Shown here: piece after piece, positions 34,243 to 46,360 of the stretch | How positions within the stretch are numbered: position 1 is the first letter of the stretch | Layout: every line of letters starts with the position of its first letter | Position numbers and translations under genes: made by a program | The notes under the pieces: model-generated | Told to the model about the DNA's origin: nothing | Database searches by the model: none | What the model saw: only the letters and a program-made list of their open reading frames with translations | DNA from: Puccinia triticina | Lineage: Eukaryota; Basidiomycota; Pucciniomycetes; Pucciniales; Pucciniaceae | Direction of reading: 5' to 3' | Assembly: GCF_026914185.1 (NCBI RefSeq) | Contig: NC_070574.1 | Coordinates: forward strand, 3,624,501 to 3,688,500 | DNA: 64,000 nucleotides

Positions 34243-35064
34243 TGTTAACTGTACATATTTATTAGATGAAAAACATATTCATTATTGAATACTAATGGCA
34301 GCGCAGAGCGCCGCGCATAAGAAAATGAATGAATATGCAATAAGCCTTCCCCTCGAACGACGGATAGAGTCAAGGAGAGACTGTCAAAACTCCAGCCGCA
34401 GGTAGCGGCCGGAGAAGGAATGCAGCTATGTGTAAGAACCGTTCTCATGCCAAGAGAACGGGATGTGAAAACGTTCTCAAAGCCAAGAGAACGAATGGCT
34501 AGAGAATCTCCTGACCTCTTGTTGTACTAAAGAGTGACAGAAGAACAGATCAATTGGAAACGGCCAGAGGAGAATAGTAATAAAGTGAACTGCTTATTCT
34601 CCCCAGGCCTAAAGTTCTCAACCGAGAATAGACATCTCAAACATAAACTCTTCCTCGGGCCGAGGAAGAGTAACACTTGTCATTGAGAAAAATGAACAGG
34701 TGTGGTCCGAGTAGTAGAACTCTTGATCACTCCTGTTTGAACAGGTTATTTCCCCCAGCTGACAAGCCGAGGGGAATTTGCAAAAGGAATGGCAACCCTA
34801 CCGGTCGCCGCTAGATTATTTAAAGGGAGGCTTCTGAGCGAGTAGAAGTCTCCCCAGATTCATACCAACCATTTCGCAGTACCGCCAGCCTCGCCCTTGT
34901 CTACTGAACCAGTTCGCCAGTCTGTCCGTCCTTCAATCTTGGTTCTTTTGAGTTGTCTGTCGCTTTTGTCGTGGACTTCCTCGCCGAGTAAGTCCACTGT
35001 TTCTTTTCTATATCGGGATTCTATCCCCCACCATCTCCTGGGAACGTTCCATATGTTCAAAACA
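34243..35064 (+). mobile_element. Probable solo LTR of a retrotransposon
   Basis: The block begins TGTTAACTGTAC and ends TGTTCAAAACA, giving TG...CA ends. It has a TATTTAAAGGGAGG promoter-like string near 34816, followed by a C+T-rich segment with GAGTAAGTCCAC resembling a splice donor. This composition is typical of an LTR with leader. Flanking 5-mers (ACAGT left, CCCCC right) do not match, so the right end is uncertain. Confidence 0.4.
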
Positions 35065-36429
35065 CCCCCTTAACTGGGCCCCAGACGTCACAGGCTTTAA
35101 AAACCGCTGCGCACCAGTGCGCAGACCCTGTAAGACTTTTGGAGGGCACTTAAACACCCCAGGCGCTCCTGGCCCCTCCGTTAAACCCCTTTCTTGGGTT
35201 TATTAAAAATAACTTTAAAATTTATTTTGCACTTTTTACCGCGCTTTTGCCGCGCTCACCACCGCACCGCTGCACAGTCACCGGTGTAGCTAGAAGAGTA
35301 CATATACTCTTGGCATCACCGCACCTGACACCCAACCCCCGCTTGGCACATCCCAAAGCTGGTGGGGTTTGGGACAAAGCTCCGCTGGGCCAATTTCAAG
35401 TGAGGGGCCACACATGCCAAAAGCTGTGGCCATCAAGGAAAGAAGTTTCCCTCCTCAATGGTTAGTCTACAAACTGGTCATCAAGAAGGAAAGACTCCCT
35501 TCTTGATGATCAATACAAGTATTGCCCACCAAGAAGTGAGTCTTTCCTCCCCAATGACCAGCCTACAGACCGGCCATCAAGAAGGAAAAGCTCCCTTGTC
35601 AATGTCAAGAAGGGAGAACATCTCCCCTCCTTGAGGGCATGTTGTTCTTGCCTTTCAAGGCAGAGACCAGTACAGGGTCTGATGACTGTGCAGTGTGCAT
35701 GCCAAGTCAAAGATCCCATTGGCCCAGATCTTGGCCAAGCAGGATGGCTGTGTGCCAAGCTCTGCCCCCCGCGCAACCTAATCAAGCCTGCTGGGCACAT
35801 ACCCAACCCCCGGAGGCACTCGGCCAAGCGGGAGTTGGGTATGACCAGATGCGCTGCAACACCATATTCTGGGTGAATCCTGGCAGGTACCCCGGTATTT
35901 TATGCCACACCGGCTACCCCCGCGCACAGCTGTACATGTGTGCGCCACAGCTACACACCACAGGATCTACGAACGGGCTTCCCCTCTGCTGCTAATCTTA
36001 TCCCCCTTCCTCCCTTCCTCAACCATACCCCACAACTCCTGAACAATGGCCCAAGCATGCAACTAACCCCAACAAAGGTCAGAAGACTAAACTGACAGAC
36101 CCAGCGGCCATTCAAACAATGAATATGACAATTGCAAAGAGGATAATCAGTAGAGGGTTGATTCTTTGCACAAAGAGTTTTCCTCCGCTGTACATAGTAG
36201 GTCCAAATAACCAATATGGGAAAAAAAAGTGTTGAAAACTAAACAATCATCACATGCAAAATTCCCGCAAAAGTTCAAAATAATCCCTATTAAACCATAA
36301 GGATTTTTTTTCATTTGAAATAGAGGTATGTGTTACAGGGATAGAGGGAATTTTGGGTTATGCTCATTTTTCCCCACCCACCAAATTGGTGTAAAGGTTT
36401 TTTCTATAATTTATGAGAAATTATGCGCT
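35065..36429. other. Gene-free repeats, including a possible ~0.6 kb TIR element
   Basis: ACCCAACCCCCGCTTGGC at about 35330 is mirrored by GCCAAGCGGGAGTTGGGT at about 35822. Between them GAAGGAAAGACTCCCTTCTTGATGATC-type minisatellite units occur (35440-35640). No coding domain is seen. Confidence 0.45.
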
Positions 36430-36650
36430 AATAGGGATATTGGCATCTTGTGACATATTCCTAATTCTGTCCTGCCTGAGGGATTGATGTTGGCTGTAAT
36501 ACAGCACAACAGCAATTTGCTTTGAAGTTTGGCACAGCTAATCTTATCTGTCTATGTATATGTCAACATCAATTGGTAATAGGATGTTAAATTTTTACAG
36601 TCAAGTTATACCTTAGTTGCCTGTTAGGCGGGAAGACAACTGTAACTCAC
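36430..36650 (-). pseudogene. Duplicated 3' end of a RING-H2-type gene
   Basis: About 210 bp here match 60670-60872: TTGTGACATATTCC, GCCTGAGGGATTGATGTTGG, ATGTTAAATTTTTACA and GACA(A/G)CTGTAACTCAC occur in the same order. At 60872 this sequence encodes the final codons ...VSYSCLAA-stop of the RING-H2 protein on the minus strand. Here the same strand reads ...VSYSCLPA-stop, and the rest of the gene is absent. The upstream side changes directly into sequence leading to the hairpin satellite. Confidence 0.7.
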
Positions 36651-36766
36651 AATCGACCGAGGCTGCTTGCCTCAACGACCGGGAGGATTTCCTTACGGTT
36701 CACTTCATTCACTACCAGATATCCTGAGTGGGATATCCAGTAAGAAATCCAGGATACCCTGTATCC

Positions 36767-37238
36767 CAAAGCACACTCTGTAATAGGAGTGTGCCAAAGC
36801 ACACTCCCTAATAGGAGTGTGCCAAAGCACACTCTGTAATAGGAGTGTGCCAAAGCACACTCTGTAATAGGAGTGTGCCAAAGCACACTCCGTAATGGGA
36901 GTGTGCCAAAGCACACTCTGTAATAGGAGTGTGCCAAAGCACACTCTGTAATAGGAGTGTGCCAAAGCACACTCTGTGATAGGAGTGTGCCAAAGCACAC
37001 TCTGTGATAGGAGTGTGCCAAAGCACGCTCTGTGATAGGAGTGTGCCAAAGCACACTCTGTGATAGGAGTGTGCCAAAGCACACTCTGTGATAGGAGTGT
37101 GCCAAAGCACACTCTGTGATAGGAGTGTGCCAAAGCACACTCTGTGATAGGAGTGTGCCAAAGCACACTCTGTGATAGGAGTGTGCCAAAGCACACTCCG
37201 TAATAGGAGTGTGCCAAAGCACACTCCCTAATAGTAGT
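36767..37238 (-). repeat. 28-bp hairpin satellite, array 1 (about 17 units)
   Basis: The period is exactly 28 bp: CAAAGCACACTC recurs from 36767 to 37215 at 16 intervals. On the minus strand each unit is GGAGTGTGC, TTTG, GCACACTCC and a 6-nt spacer, so each unit folds into a 9-bp stem with a 4-nt loop. Units here vary (ATTAC, ATCAC, AGTGTGC, AGGGAG versions). All minus-strand frames stay open through the array, producing spurious ALAHSYHRVCFGTL-type proteins. The left flank 36711-36766 is shared, inverted, with array 2. Confidence 0.95.
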
Positions 37239-37264
37239 GTGACTTGGAGGTGTCACCAAGCACC

Positions 37265-37743
37265 TACTCCGTCCTAGCTCATGGAATCCCCCCGCATTCA
37301 ATGTCAATGCAGCTGCCAGCAAGATTGCCATTGCGTCGGACAACAACTTCCTCTCAAACCAAAATTTCAAGATGCGCTGATTGGGAGGATCCAGGGATCT
37401 CATGGACCCCTGTCAGGCTGGTATGGTTTTCATAGCTCTTACGGAACCCGCAATAGCTGATGTCTTGGTCAAGCAGCAGGGCATGTTTTTGAATGGTTGT
37501 TTCCACAGGGTTGAACGCTTCAAGAAGCTCCCACCGCAGTGCTTCAAGTGCCTGCAGATGGGCCATATTGGAAAATGGTGCCAAGCAGATCCCAAGTGCG
37601 GCAAATGCGGCGGGAAGCACAAGACAAGGGATTGTCCGACATGGCTTACCAAACGGGGAAGAAATGTGTCATTTGTAGGGACACGGGCAAGGGCAAGGAA
37701 ATTTGGGAAAGCCACACGCCTTTTGATAAGGCGCGTGAGGTGA
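37265..37743 (+). pseudogene. LINE gag-like ORF1 remnant with CCHC zinc knuckles
   Basis: A frame with one indel and a stop near 37378 reads ...CQAGMVFIALTEPAIADVLV...FKKLPPQCFKCLQMGHIGKWC followed by CGKCGGKHKTRDC. The CFKCLQMGHIGKWC and CGKCGGKHKTRDC knuckles are the C-terminal hallmark of LINE ORF1 nucleic-acid-binding proteins. The N-terminal part is missing at the satellite junction. Confidence 0.8.
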
Positions 37744-37789
37744 AACGGGCATGGCTTGTCTCTAAAAATCACTTACGTCATGAATAATT

Positions 37790-38622
37790 TAGGCCCTACA
37801 CTAACCCCTAATGTCCCTAGTAGTTCTGTTGTAGATAACCATTTTTCCCTTTGTAGAAATGAAGACTTTGTGCCCTCCTTTATTGTGCAGTTGAACTGTC
37901 ACAATAGCCGATCAACCACTTATAGTATCCTCAACACTGAGCCGGACTCAGTAATTTCCCTTCTCATTCAGGAGCCTTGGATAAACCCGCTGACATGTCT
38001 TCCCCCTGACCATGAGGATGGTGGAATTTCTAAAGCCCCAAGCACCAGCCAAAGGACCTCAAGGACAAGCACTGGGTGGTCTCCTACGTCCGCAAATCAC
38101 TTGCATCCCAGAAAATATAAGTTCTGGGAGGCAGCGGCAAGTTTTTTATTGGTTTGGATTTGACACTACTGACCGGGGCCCATCTACGGGCCCTAAATGT
38201 TTACAACCCACCAGGTACAACAACAGGTCTGGATCAGGTACAAGGGTGGCTGGATACAGCCAACAATAGGAAGGTGGAAACACTCATTGGGATGGACTCA
38301 AATCTGCATCACCGTTCCTGGAACCCGCCAGGCTACTCCCATGTCCACAAGGACGCTAAGTCCCTTGTCTTGTTGTGTGGAAGGTGCGGTTTCAGATTGG
38401 TCTCTCAAAGGGATTCTCCCACTTTTGTCTCCAGCCGGGGCTCCAGGACGACGATTGACCTGACTTGGGAGAACCTCCTCGCTTCCCAGCTGATCCACAG
38501 GACAAATACTTGTTTGTATAACCATGGCTCTGACCACCAGAAACTTGTTACAACTCTCAGGCTTTCCCCCCCAAAGCCGGTATACCGCACGGTGGCCCCT
38601 CGGCCGGCGGAGTTGGACTGAG
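37790..38622 (+). pseudogene. LINE apurinic/apyrimidinic-like endonuclease, degenerate
   Basis: Frame pieces read LQLNCHNSRSTTYSILN...SLLIQEPWINP (catalytic Glu motif), then after a frameshift LIGMDSNLHHRSWNP (D-x-N motif), VSSRGSRTTIDLTWEN, and YNHGSDHQKLVTTL (SDH motif). These are the conserved exonuclease-endonuclease-phosphatase landmarks of LINEs. A stop at 38622 follows ...RPAELD. Frameshifts at about 38010-38160 break it. Confidence 0.85.
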
Positions 38623-38779
38623 ACAAACTGAGGAGGTTGCTGGAATGCAAGCTCAACCAGCTAAGTCTTGAATCATTGCGGCTGGATATGGACTCAGTGG
38701 AAGAACAACTCACTTCATGCATTTTTGGTGCTTGGCAGGGCCAGGGAAAGAAGATCTGTGATAATCCAGGAAAAGTCAA

Positions 38780-40332
38780 GAAGTGATGGGACAAGGATAT
38801 CTTGGGTCCCCTTGTGAAATCAAGGAACAAGTGTCGAAGTCTCCTAGTGATTTCCCCCTCGCCGACTAACACTGACCGATATAACTACTGGAATGGCAGG
38901 TTTTGGGAGGAAGTTCACCAACTCAAGCAGCAACACTGGCAGGATTTCCTAGCTTCAACCAAAGCAACAACGGTTTTTCAGGCCCTCCAGTTCACCAAAC
39001 CCAGAAGCGGCGGGGACATCCTCCTGCTGAGACGGCCGGATGGCACCTTCACCTCAAACAAGAAGGAGCAGGCTGAGCTCCTTTTTGCAGGCACATCAGT
39101 GGTATTGAGTGGCTGAGACTTGTTGGATGTCCCCCGGTGGAGGCCTCTTCTTTTGTGGTATACCCCTTTGTCACCTGTGAGGAGGTAACTAAAGTGCTAA
39201 GTAGACTGGCAAAGAAGAAGGCCTCAGGGCCTGATTGCATTCCCAATGAAATCCTCTCCATATGCGTTTCAGATCTGGCTGACACTCTTGCTACCCTTTT
39301 CAACAGATGCATATGTGAGGACCGGTTTCTTGCTGCCTGGCGCATTGCCACCACAGTCATTATCAGGAAGTTTGCAAAACCGTATTACACCAACCCAGGG
39401 GTGTACCGGCCAATAGCCCTGCTCAACACAATCAGCAAAGTCTTTGAGTCAACCATTGCTGAACAACTTACTTTCTGGGAAGAATCGCAGAACATCATCC
39501 CCAACGGACGCTCAGGAGGACGCCGAGGTAAAGGGTGCAAAGATGCTCTTCTGGCGCTAACTATGTGGGTAAAGCGGAAATGGAGGGGGGGAAGACAGTC
39601 ACGGCTCTGTTCTTATATGTGAAGTCGGTCAACCCCTACCGCCTGGTTCATTCCCTCCGTCGGAAGGGATGCCCCACCTATTTGTGGAAGATCATAGGCC
39701 GTTTCCTGGAAGGTTGACGCACAAGACTTCGCCTCGGGGATTACAAATCAGCTGAGTGTGAAGTTGATAAGGGGCTCCCGCAGGGCTCACCCTTATCAGT
39801 CATCCTGTACATCATCTACCACTCCAATCTGTTGCTAAGGAAATTTGACTTTGATAGGGATGAGGTGTCATTAGGCTTCATCAATGATGTTGTTCACCTC
39901 TTGGCGGGAATGACCATAGAAGAGGCCAGGGCGCGATTGAATCAGATAGGGGAGGAGTCGCTCTTGTGGGGAAGGAGCCATGGGGCTATCCTTGATGGCC
40001 GGAAGGCACAATTTGTGATCTTCACACTTTCAAAAGCGGCTAAGTCCCCTTTACTCTTTAATGACCAGGAATTGGCCCCGCAGCGGGATGTCAAATGTCT
40101 GGGCCTTTGGCTCAATGAGAAACTGACGTTTGGGAAGCAACACGCACAGGTTAGGAAAAAAGCCAATGACACTCTAGGCCAGCTCCTTAGGATTGGCAGC
40201 TTGGCGTGGGGAATACGGGAGCAGGAGCGCGGGCTTCTGATCTCGGCCATTCTCGTGCCCAGGGTTCTCTACAGGGTGCAGGTCTGGTTCACCTCCCTGA
40301 ACAGGCAGAAATTTTCAAACATGATCTCATAG
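38780..40332 (+). pseudogene. LINE reverse transcriptase, catalytic motif altered
   Basis: Blocks include YNYWNGRFWEEVHQLKQQHWQDFL, LAKKKASGPDCIPNEIL (RT motif 0-1), NPGVYRPIALLNTISKVFE, GRSGGRRGKGCKDALLAL, VDKGLPQGSPLSVILYI (motif B) and LGFINDVVHLLAG. The last should be F-I-D-D, so the first catalytic Asp is now Asn. Further conserved parts follow: KCLGLWLNEKLTFGKQ and LISAILVPRVLYRVQVW. Stops at about 39116 and 39716 and frameshifts break the frame, so no active enzyme can be made. Confidence 0.9.
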
Positions 40333-41576
40333 AACGCTTGGCGGTGTGTTTTGCGTTAGGGGCTCTGAAGTCCACACCGGTCAAATACCTTGACAAGTAT
40401 TGGCCCTTCAGATGCATCAAAACAACCGCTATAAACCGGATTACAAACTTTTACCTGACTAAGCTGACTAGGGTGACTCACAGGGCTACGGCGATAGAGC
40501 AGCAGATTCAAACTGAACTGTTGTGGACAGCCAGGACTTTCCCTAGCCCGGTCCACGCTTCCCTCAACCGGGAGGTACTGGCTGGCCTCGCGGAGAAAAG
40601 GCTTGAGGTGGTGAATTTCGTCAAAGTTAGCAGGCCCCCATGGCAACCCAAAAGACATATGGAGCTCGTCGTTGACAGGGCCAGCAAGCAGGAGGCAAAA
40701 AAATCAGTGGTATTGTTTCTCAAAACAGTAAAACCCGCTTCTGACCTGGTTATCTTCACTGATGGCTCTGCTCACCCAGAGGAAGGGCTAGGAGCAGCGG
40801 TGGTCTCAATAGATGGAAGTCTGTCTGAACTTGCATTCTTAGGTCTGCCAGGCACGGCCTCCAGCTTCGAATGTGAATTGGTAGGCATCCGGCTTGGACT
40901 GGAGATAGGCAGCATTGCAAAGCTCCCGGTAACCGGGGCCCAAATAGTCATCTTGACGGACAGCCAAGCGGCCATTGACAGGTTGAGGAACCCAAGGGCT
41001 CCAAAATCAGGCCAATACATTCTTTCTCAAATCCAGGATACAGCTGACTCTATCCCAATCTCAACACAAATTATGGTCTGATGGTGCCCGGGCCACGTTG
41101 GGATCAAGGGCAAAGAGCTGGCCAACAGAAAAGCGGCGGAGGCCAGAGGAGCTTCCCTCCTTGACAAGTCGATCAGGGGCAGCGTGTCAGCCAAGAAGAC
41201 CAATTTGCTCTGGAAGGAGAAACTATGGAAAGGGTCCCCGCGAATGACCTTTCTTGTCCAGGCGGCATTCCATCAACTTTGCTCGGGGCATGTCCATTTG
41301 AATGCTTTCCAATTCAAGTGCAGTCGAGCTCCATACCCGATTTGCTTGGAGTGTGGGGTCCCTGAAACAGTGGATCACTACCTTGTCTCTTGTTCCAGGT
41401 ACACTGGGGCTAGGGCAGTAGCCAGGACAATCCTCCACGACAAGAGGATCACAACGGTCAGGAACAGAACTCTCCTCCACAACCCCTTGGCCTTCCTGGC
41501 CACAAAATCCTTCATCGAACTCTTGGCCAAACTCCCTCAATTCCAACGGGAAAGCGAATTCGGGGATACCCTTTGA
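40333..41576 (+). pseudogene. LINE RNase H domain and zinc-finger tail, one in-frame stop
   Basis: After the RT the frame continues through DLVIFTDGSAHPEEGLGAAVV (first Asp), SSFECELVGIRLGLEI (Glu), VILTDSQAAIDRL (second Asp), a stop at 41079-41081, then WCPGHVGIKGKELANRKA (His/final acid block). A C-terminal CLECGVPETVDHYLVSCSRY finger and the stop at 41576 close the ORF. The RNase H plus C-terminal CCHC-like motif is characteristic of Tad/I-group LINEs. Confidence 0.88.
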
Positions 41577-41690
41577 GATTCCCCTTCCAGCTCTTTGGAC
41601 CCAACTTCTCCCCACGGGTTCTTCCCTTTTTCACCCATCTTTTTCCTCCTTTTTCTTTCTTCTCTTCTAAATAAATAAATAGCAAAAAAA

Positions 41691-43296
41691 AAACTCTCGA
41701 AAGCAAACTCCCAGAAAGCCCGTTAAAGTTCTCCCCTCTATTTTCAATTGTAAGGCTGTGTGATTCTGCTACGTAGTTAAGTTTGTAAGCTAGTTGGATA
41801 TGCATAGCGCGCAATGTTAAATCAAATCTGCACTTAAAAAAATAAAATAAAAAGAAGCCCCTTAACCCGTTCATGGCCTGTTGTTATTTCATTTATTTTC
41901 ATTGTCTGGGTGAAAGTCGCACGTACAACCGGGGGTTTTATGAGGTTTTATGGTAGTTTCACAATCTGAGATGCGGGCGAGACAGGGCCCAATGGATGCA
42001 AGAGAGTTGGCAGCTTTGAATCCATATGATCTGAGATGTGTGCGAGACAGGGCCCGATGGGCGTGAGAGTGAGCCCAATCCGAGAATCCGACCAGATATC
42101 CCGGGTATTTACTGGATATCACGTGACCGCTACCGGATATTCCGCGCGGGAAATCCAACAATGTTTGAAGTGTGGGAAACTAGTCCCGTCGCGGTCAGTC
42201 TCGGCACTGACGAGTCCGGCTCCAATCTCAGTTTGATTGCATAAGAGAGTATGTACTAACCTGGTTGGAACAGTCCCGTTGCGGTCAGTCTTGGCACTGA
42301 TGAATCCGGCTCCAATCTCGGTGAGGAAAAGAGATTGGATCTGGGCGCGGGTCCGGCCAGGTTATATATGTAGTCTAAACCTAACCGGTTGGTGATGACT
42401 AAGCACTGGTTAGGTTTAGATTCTAAGTACATGATTATGCTCAAACTGATTTTGTAATCTTGGCTACTATGACTCTACTAACTTAACACAAGTCCCCTCC
42501 TTCCGAGGAGGCGTGAAGCGCCTCTGAAGGAGGGACTTGAATATAATGTCCCAAATCTTGCGTGAGCGCAACCAGCCATTTGGCTGGGGAGGGCATTACA
42601 ACCCCCAAATCACCCACAAGTGCTCTGATTCTGGTCACGCCTCCCAGACCATTGAAAAGCTTGTGATTTTTTGGTATATGTACGGCCCTCAAAGCTCCAT
42701 ATTTCCATAGCATTAGGAAACTGTGGGGATGGATAAGTATTGGGCATTGGAGTGATCCGCCCAATGCAGGCCCAGATAAACTCTTGGATCAATCCGCTCC
42801 TTATGGCATCAATAGCAAAATGCATACATCACAAGCCATAAGCGCCACCAATTGCAAATATGTACATATTTCATTAAAAATACAATTTAATACTTCAAGA
42901 GCCGTGGGACTCTCCCTGATCCGACAAGAGTGGAATCCGGCGGGTTATCAAAATCTAATTTCCCAAATGTGTAAGTGCCCTTGCAAAAATAGCTGCTGAG
43001 TAGGCCATTTATGGCCAAATTTCCCCCAAAAAAATCCAGCAGATGCTCAAGATGGGCAGCTACAACTGTGCCAAAAGGCATTGAAGAGAGTTCATTTATT
43101 TATTTTTAACTTTGTGCTGAGTTTATTTTTTATCATTTCTCTGCCAAAATTTGATTGTCCTCAGGCCGCGGGTCCGACTTAACAAGTAGGCCTCTCCTTC
43201 GGAGAGCGTCCCTTCGGGACGCGGGGTCGGCCCCCCCCGACCCTCCGATCGAGAAGCTTAGTTAAGCTCGATGACTCTACCGGAGGCACTCCAACA
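41691..43296. other. Gene-free stretch upstream of HEM2
   Basis: It contains a ~50-bp direct repeat (AGTCCCGTCGCGGTCAGTCT near 42182 and its variant near 42272), and GC hairpins at about 42488-42540 and 43180-43222. The hairpin at 43180 has two TTC-loop stems, CTCTCC-TTC-GGAGAG and GCGTCCC-TTC-GGGACGC. It ends about 75 bp from the HEM2 start codon, so it lies in the probable promoter or leader. Confidence 0.55.
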
Positions 43297-44718
<1,422 letters not shown>

Positions 44719-45006
44719 AAGGCGATCTCACTCATATATATGTATTAGTACGTTAGATTCCAAATATAGACCAGTCAAACTTTACTCTTCACTATTGCAA
44801 AATATGCGTGAGCATCAGCTGCAACCCAAAATGGCTGAATGTCAACCATTAAAATGTAGTAGAGATATGCCAGGTGTATTAATGTGGACTACACAGGATT
44901 ACACTGCAAGAAAAAGTCAAGCAACTCCAACCAGTTGGCATGCAAGAACTCCAAGCAAGCTTGTGGTATTACACAAGCCTATATCAAGGCTTACTGTTGA
45001 CCAACC
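44719..45006. other. HEM2 3' flank, no gene seen
   Basis: A+T-rich spacer with TATATATGTATTAG near 44735. No coding sequence or repeat recognised before the MITE at 45007. Confidence 0.5.
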
Positions 45007-45687
45007 AGGACCTTGGAAACCCCCTATAGATGTGGGTAACCAAAAATCCAAGATTTTGGCAAAATTCATACATCAGGGGGCACCGGGGAATGGCTTTTTT
45101 TGGCTGATTCATACATTTCTGTGCCTATGCCTGGGGCAAAATCGCCCCGGGAAGCCCAAAATGCCCAAAGGCAAGTGGGGTTCTGCGGGTTTTAGGGGAT
45201 TTAACTGAGTATCAGCAGAAATCCATACATAAATGCCATGTTTGGTGCGTACCCTTTTTTAGATGAGTGAGATAAGTGACCCGACTGATGAGGAGCACAA
45301 AAGCAAGACAAACAACAACCAACCTTTTAGACAAGTGAGATAAGTGATCCGACTTATGAGGAGCACACAAGCGAGACACACAACAACCAACCTGAGACAC
45401 GAGATGTGTGGATCAGTTGAGGAGAAATGCTGCGTTGAATGAAAGAAGAAAAAGAGAACCGGTACAATGTGCCCGTGGGCTCTTGACTACATACAACTAG
45501 GTCTTTGAATACTGCGGCAAAGCTACTTGAAGCTATAACAAGGTGACTAACAGGAACCGCGGATAGTTCAATACCCTTTTGGGTTCCAAACCTCATTCAT
45601 ACCAATTTTGTGCCTAACATTTTGCAAAAAAATGTAAAAATTCATACATTTAGGTTACCCACCTACTTCGGGGGTTTCCAGGGTCCT
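45007..45687. mobile_element. MITE with 8-bp target duplication (hAT-like)
   Basis: The left end AGGACCTTGGAAACCCCC pairs with the right end GGGGGTTTCCAGGGTCCT, and the match continues through GTGGGTAACC and GGTTACCCAC. The flanks GACCAACC at 44999-45006 and 45688-45695 are identical. An internal ~70-bp segment (GATAAGTGACCCGACTGATG...CAACAACCAACC) is present twice in tandem at about 45255-45395. It has no transposase. The 8-bp duplication suggests a hAT-mobilised element. Confidence 0.85.
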
Positions 45688-45700
45688 GACCAACCTTCAA

Positions 45701-45794
45701 TGCACAGTGACTGTGCATCATGCACACTGACTGTGCATCATGCACACTGACTGTGCATCATGCACACTGACTGTGCATCATGCACACTGACTGC
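45701..45794. repeat. 20-bp tandem repeat, about 4.7 copies
   Basis: The unit TGCACACTGACTGTGCATCA is repeated with almost no variation and is partly self-complementary (TGCACA/TGTGCA). It begins a few bases after the right target duplication of the MITE at 45007. Confidence 0.93.
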
Positions 45795-46360
45795 AGAAAA
45801 AGCTTTGTTTGTTGGGGTTGAGCTAGAACAACAGCTCCACACGGTGACCTGCATGTCAACTGCTAACAGTTGAGAGAGTTTTTCTTGTAGTGCTAGATAC
45901 TGTGATTGAGCTGATGTTCCATGTTTTTGCACATGTTTTTGCAGTCTGACCCAAGCTGATTGGGCTTGCACTGTGACTAGTCTAAGTGGCCAAGCATGGG
46001 CCCATATCTATGTACCAAGTTGTCAAACTTCCTTCAAATTAAATGACCCTTTGAAATGAACATGAAGGCCCTTTAAAACCCATAACAGAACAAATCACAT
46101 GTTTTGTTCAAACACTTCTAAGCAAAATCTGATTGTAGACACTCTCCTTCTGAGTCAAAAAGTACATAGCTGTACTAGGATGGTTCACCCTATCAACTTT
46201 GCACATGGGAGGGCCATTTGCTTAGGCATTGTATGCTCATGATGACCAAAATATGTCTGAAAGGTTTGTAAATTGGTAAATACTAAATATTTCCTTTGTA
46301 TCCATTTTACTGCTCACCCACTTGGTGTATGCCTGAACTCAGGGCTGCTAGGCCCGCCAC
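45795..46360. other. No gene seen
   Basis: A+T-rich spacer between the 20-bp repeat and the hairpin satellite. Nothing coding or repeated was recognised. Confidence 0.5.

Larger units (their letters stand above)
37240..41690 (+). mobile_element. LINE (non-LTR retrotransposon) with RNase H, degenerate
   Basis: The plus strand carries gag, endonuclease, RT and RNase H in the order of Tad/I-type LINEs. The 5' end stops at the hairpin satellite around 37240, where gag sequence is already under way (VLAHGIP...), so the element is 5' truncated or was overwritten. The 3' end lies after the last stop at 41576 in CTTCTAAATAAATAAATAGC and a run of A at about 41684-41692. Several stops and frameshifts make it inactive. 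Confidence 0.9.

Noticed and set aside
36647..37403. Minus-strand open frames of 138-232 codons over array 1
   Set aside because: Same artefact of the 28-bp repeat in the opposite orientation.
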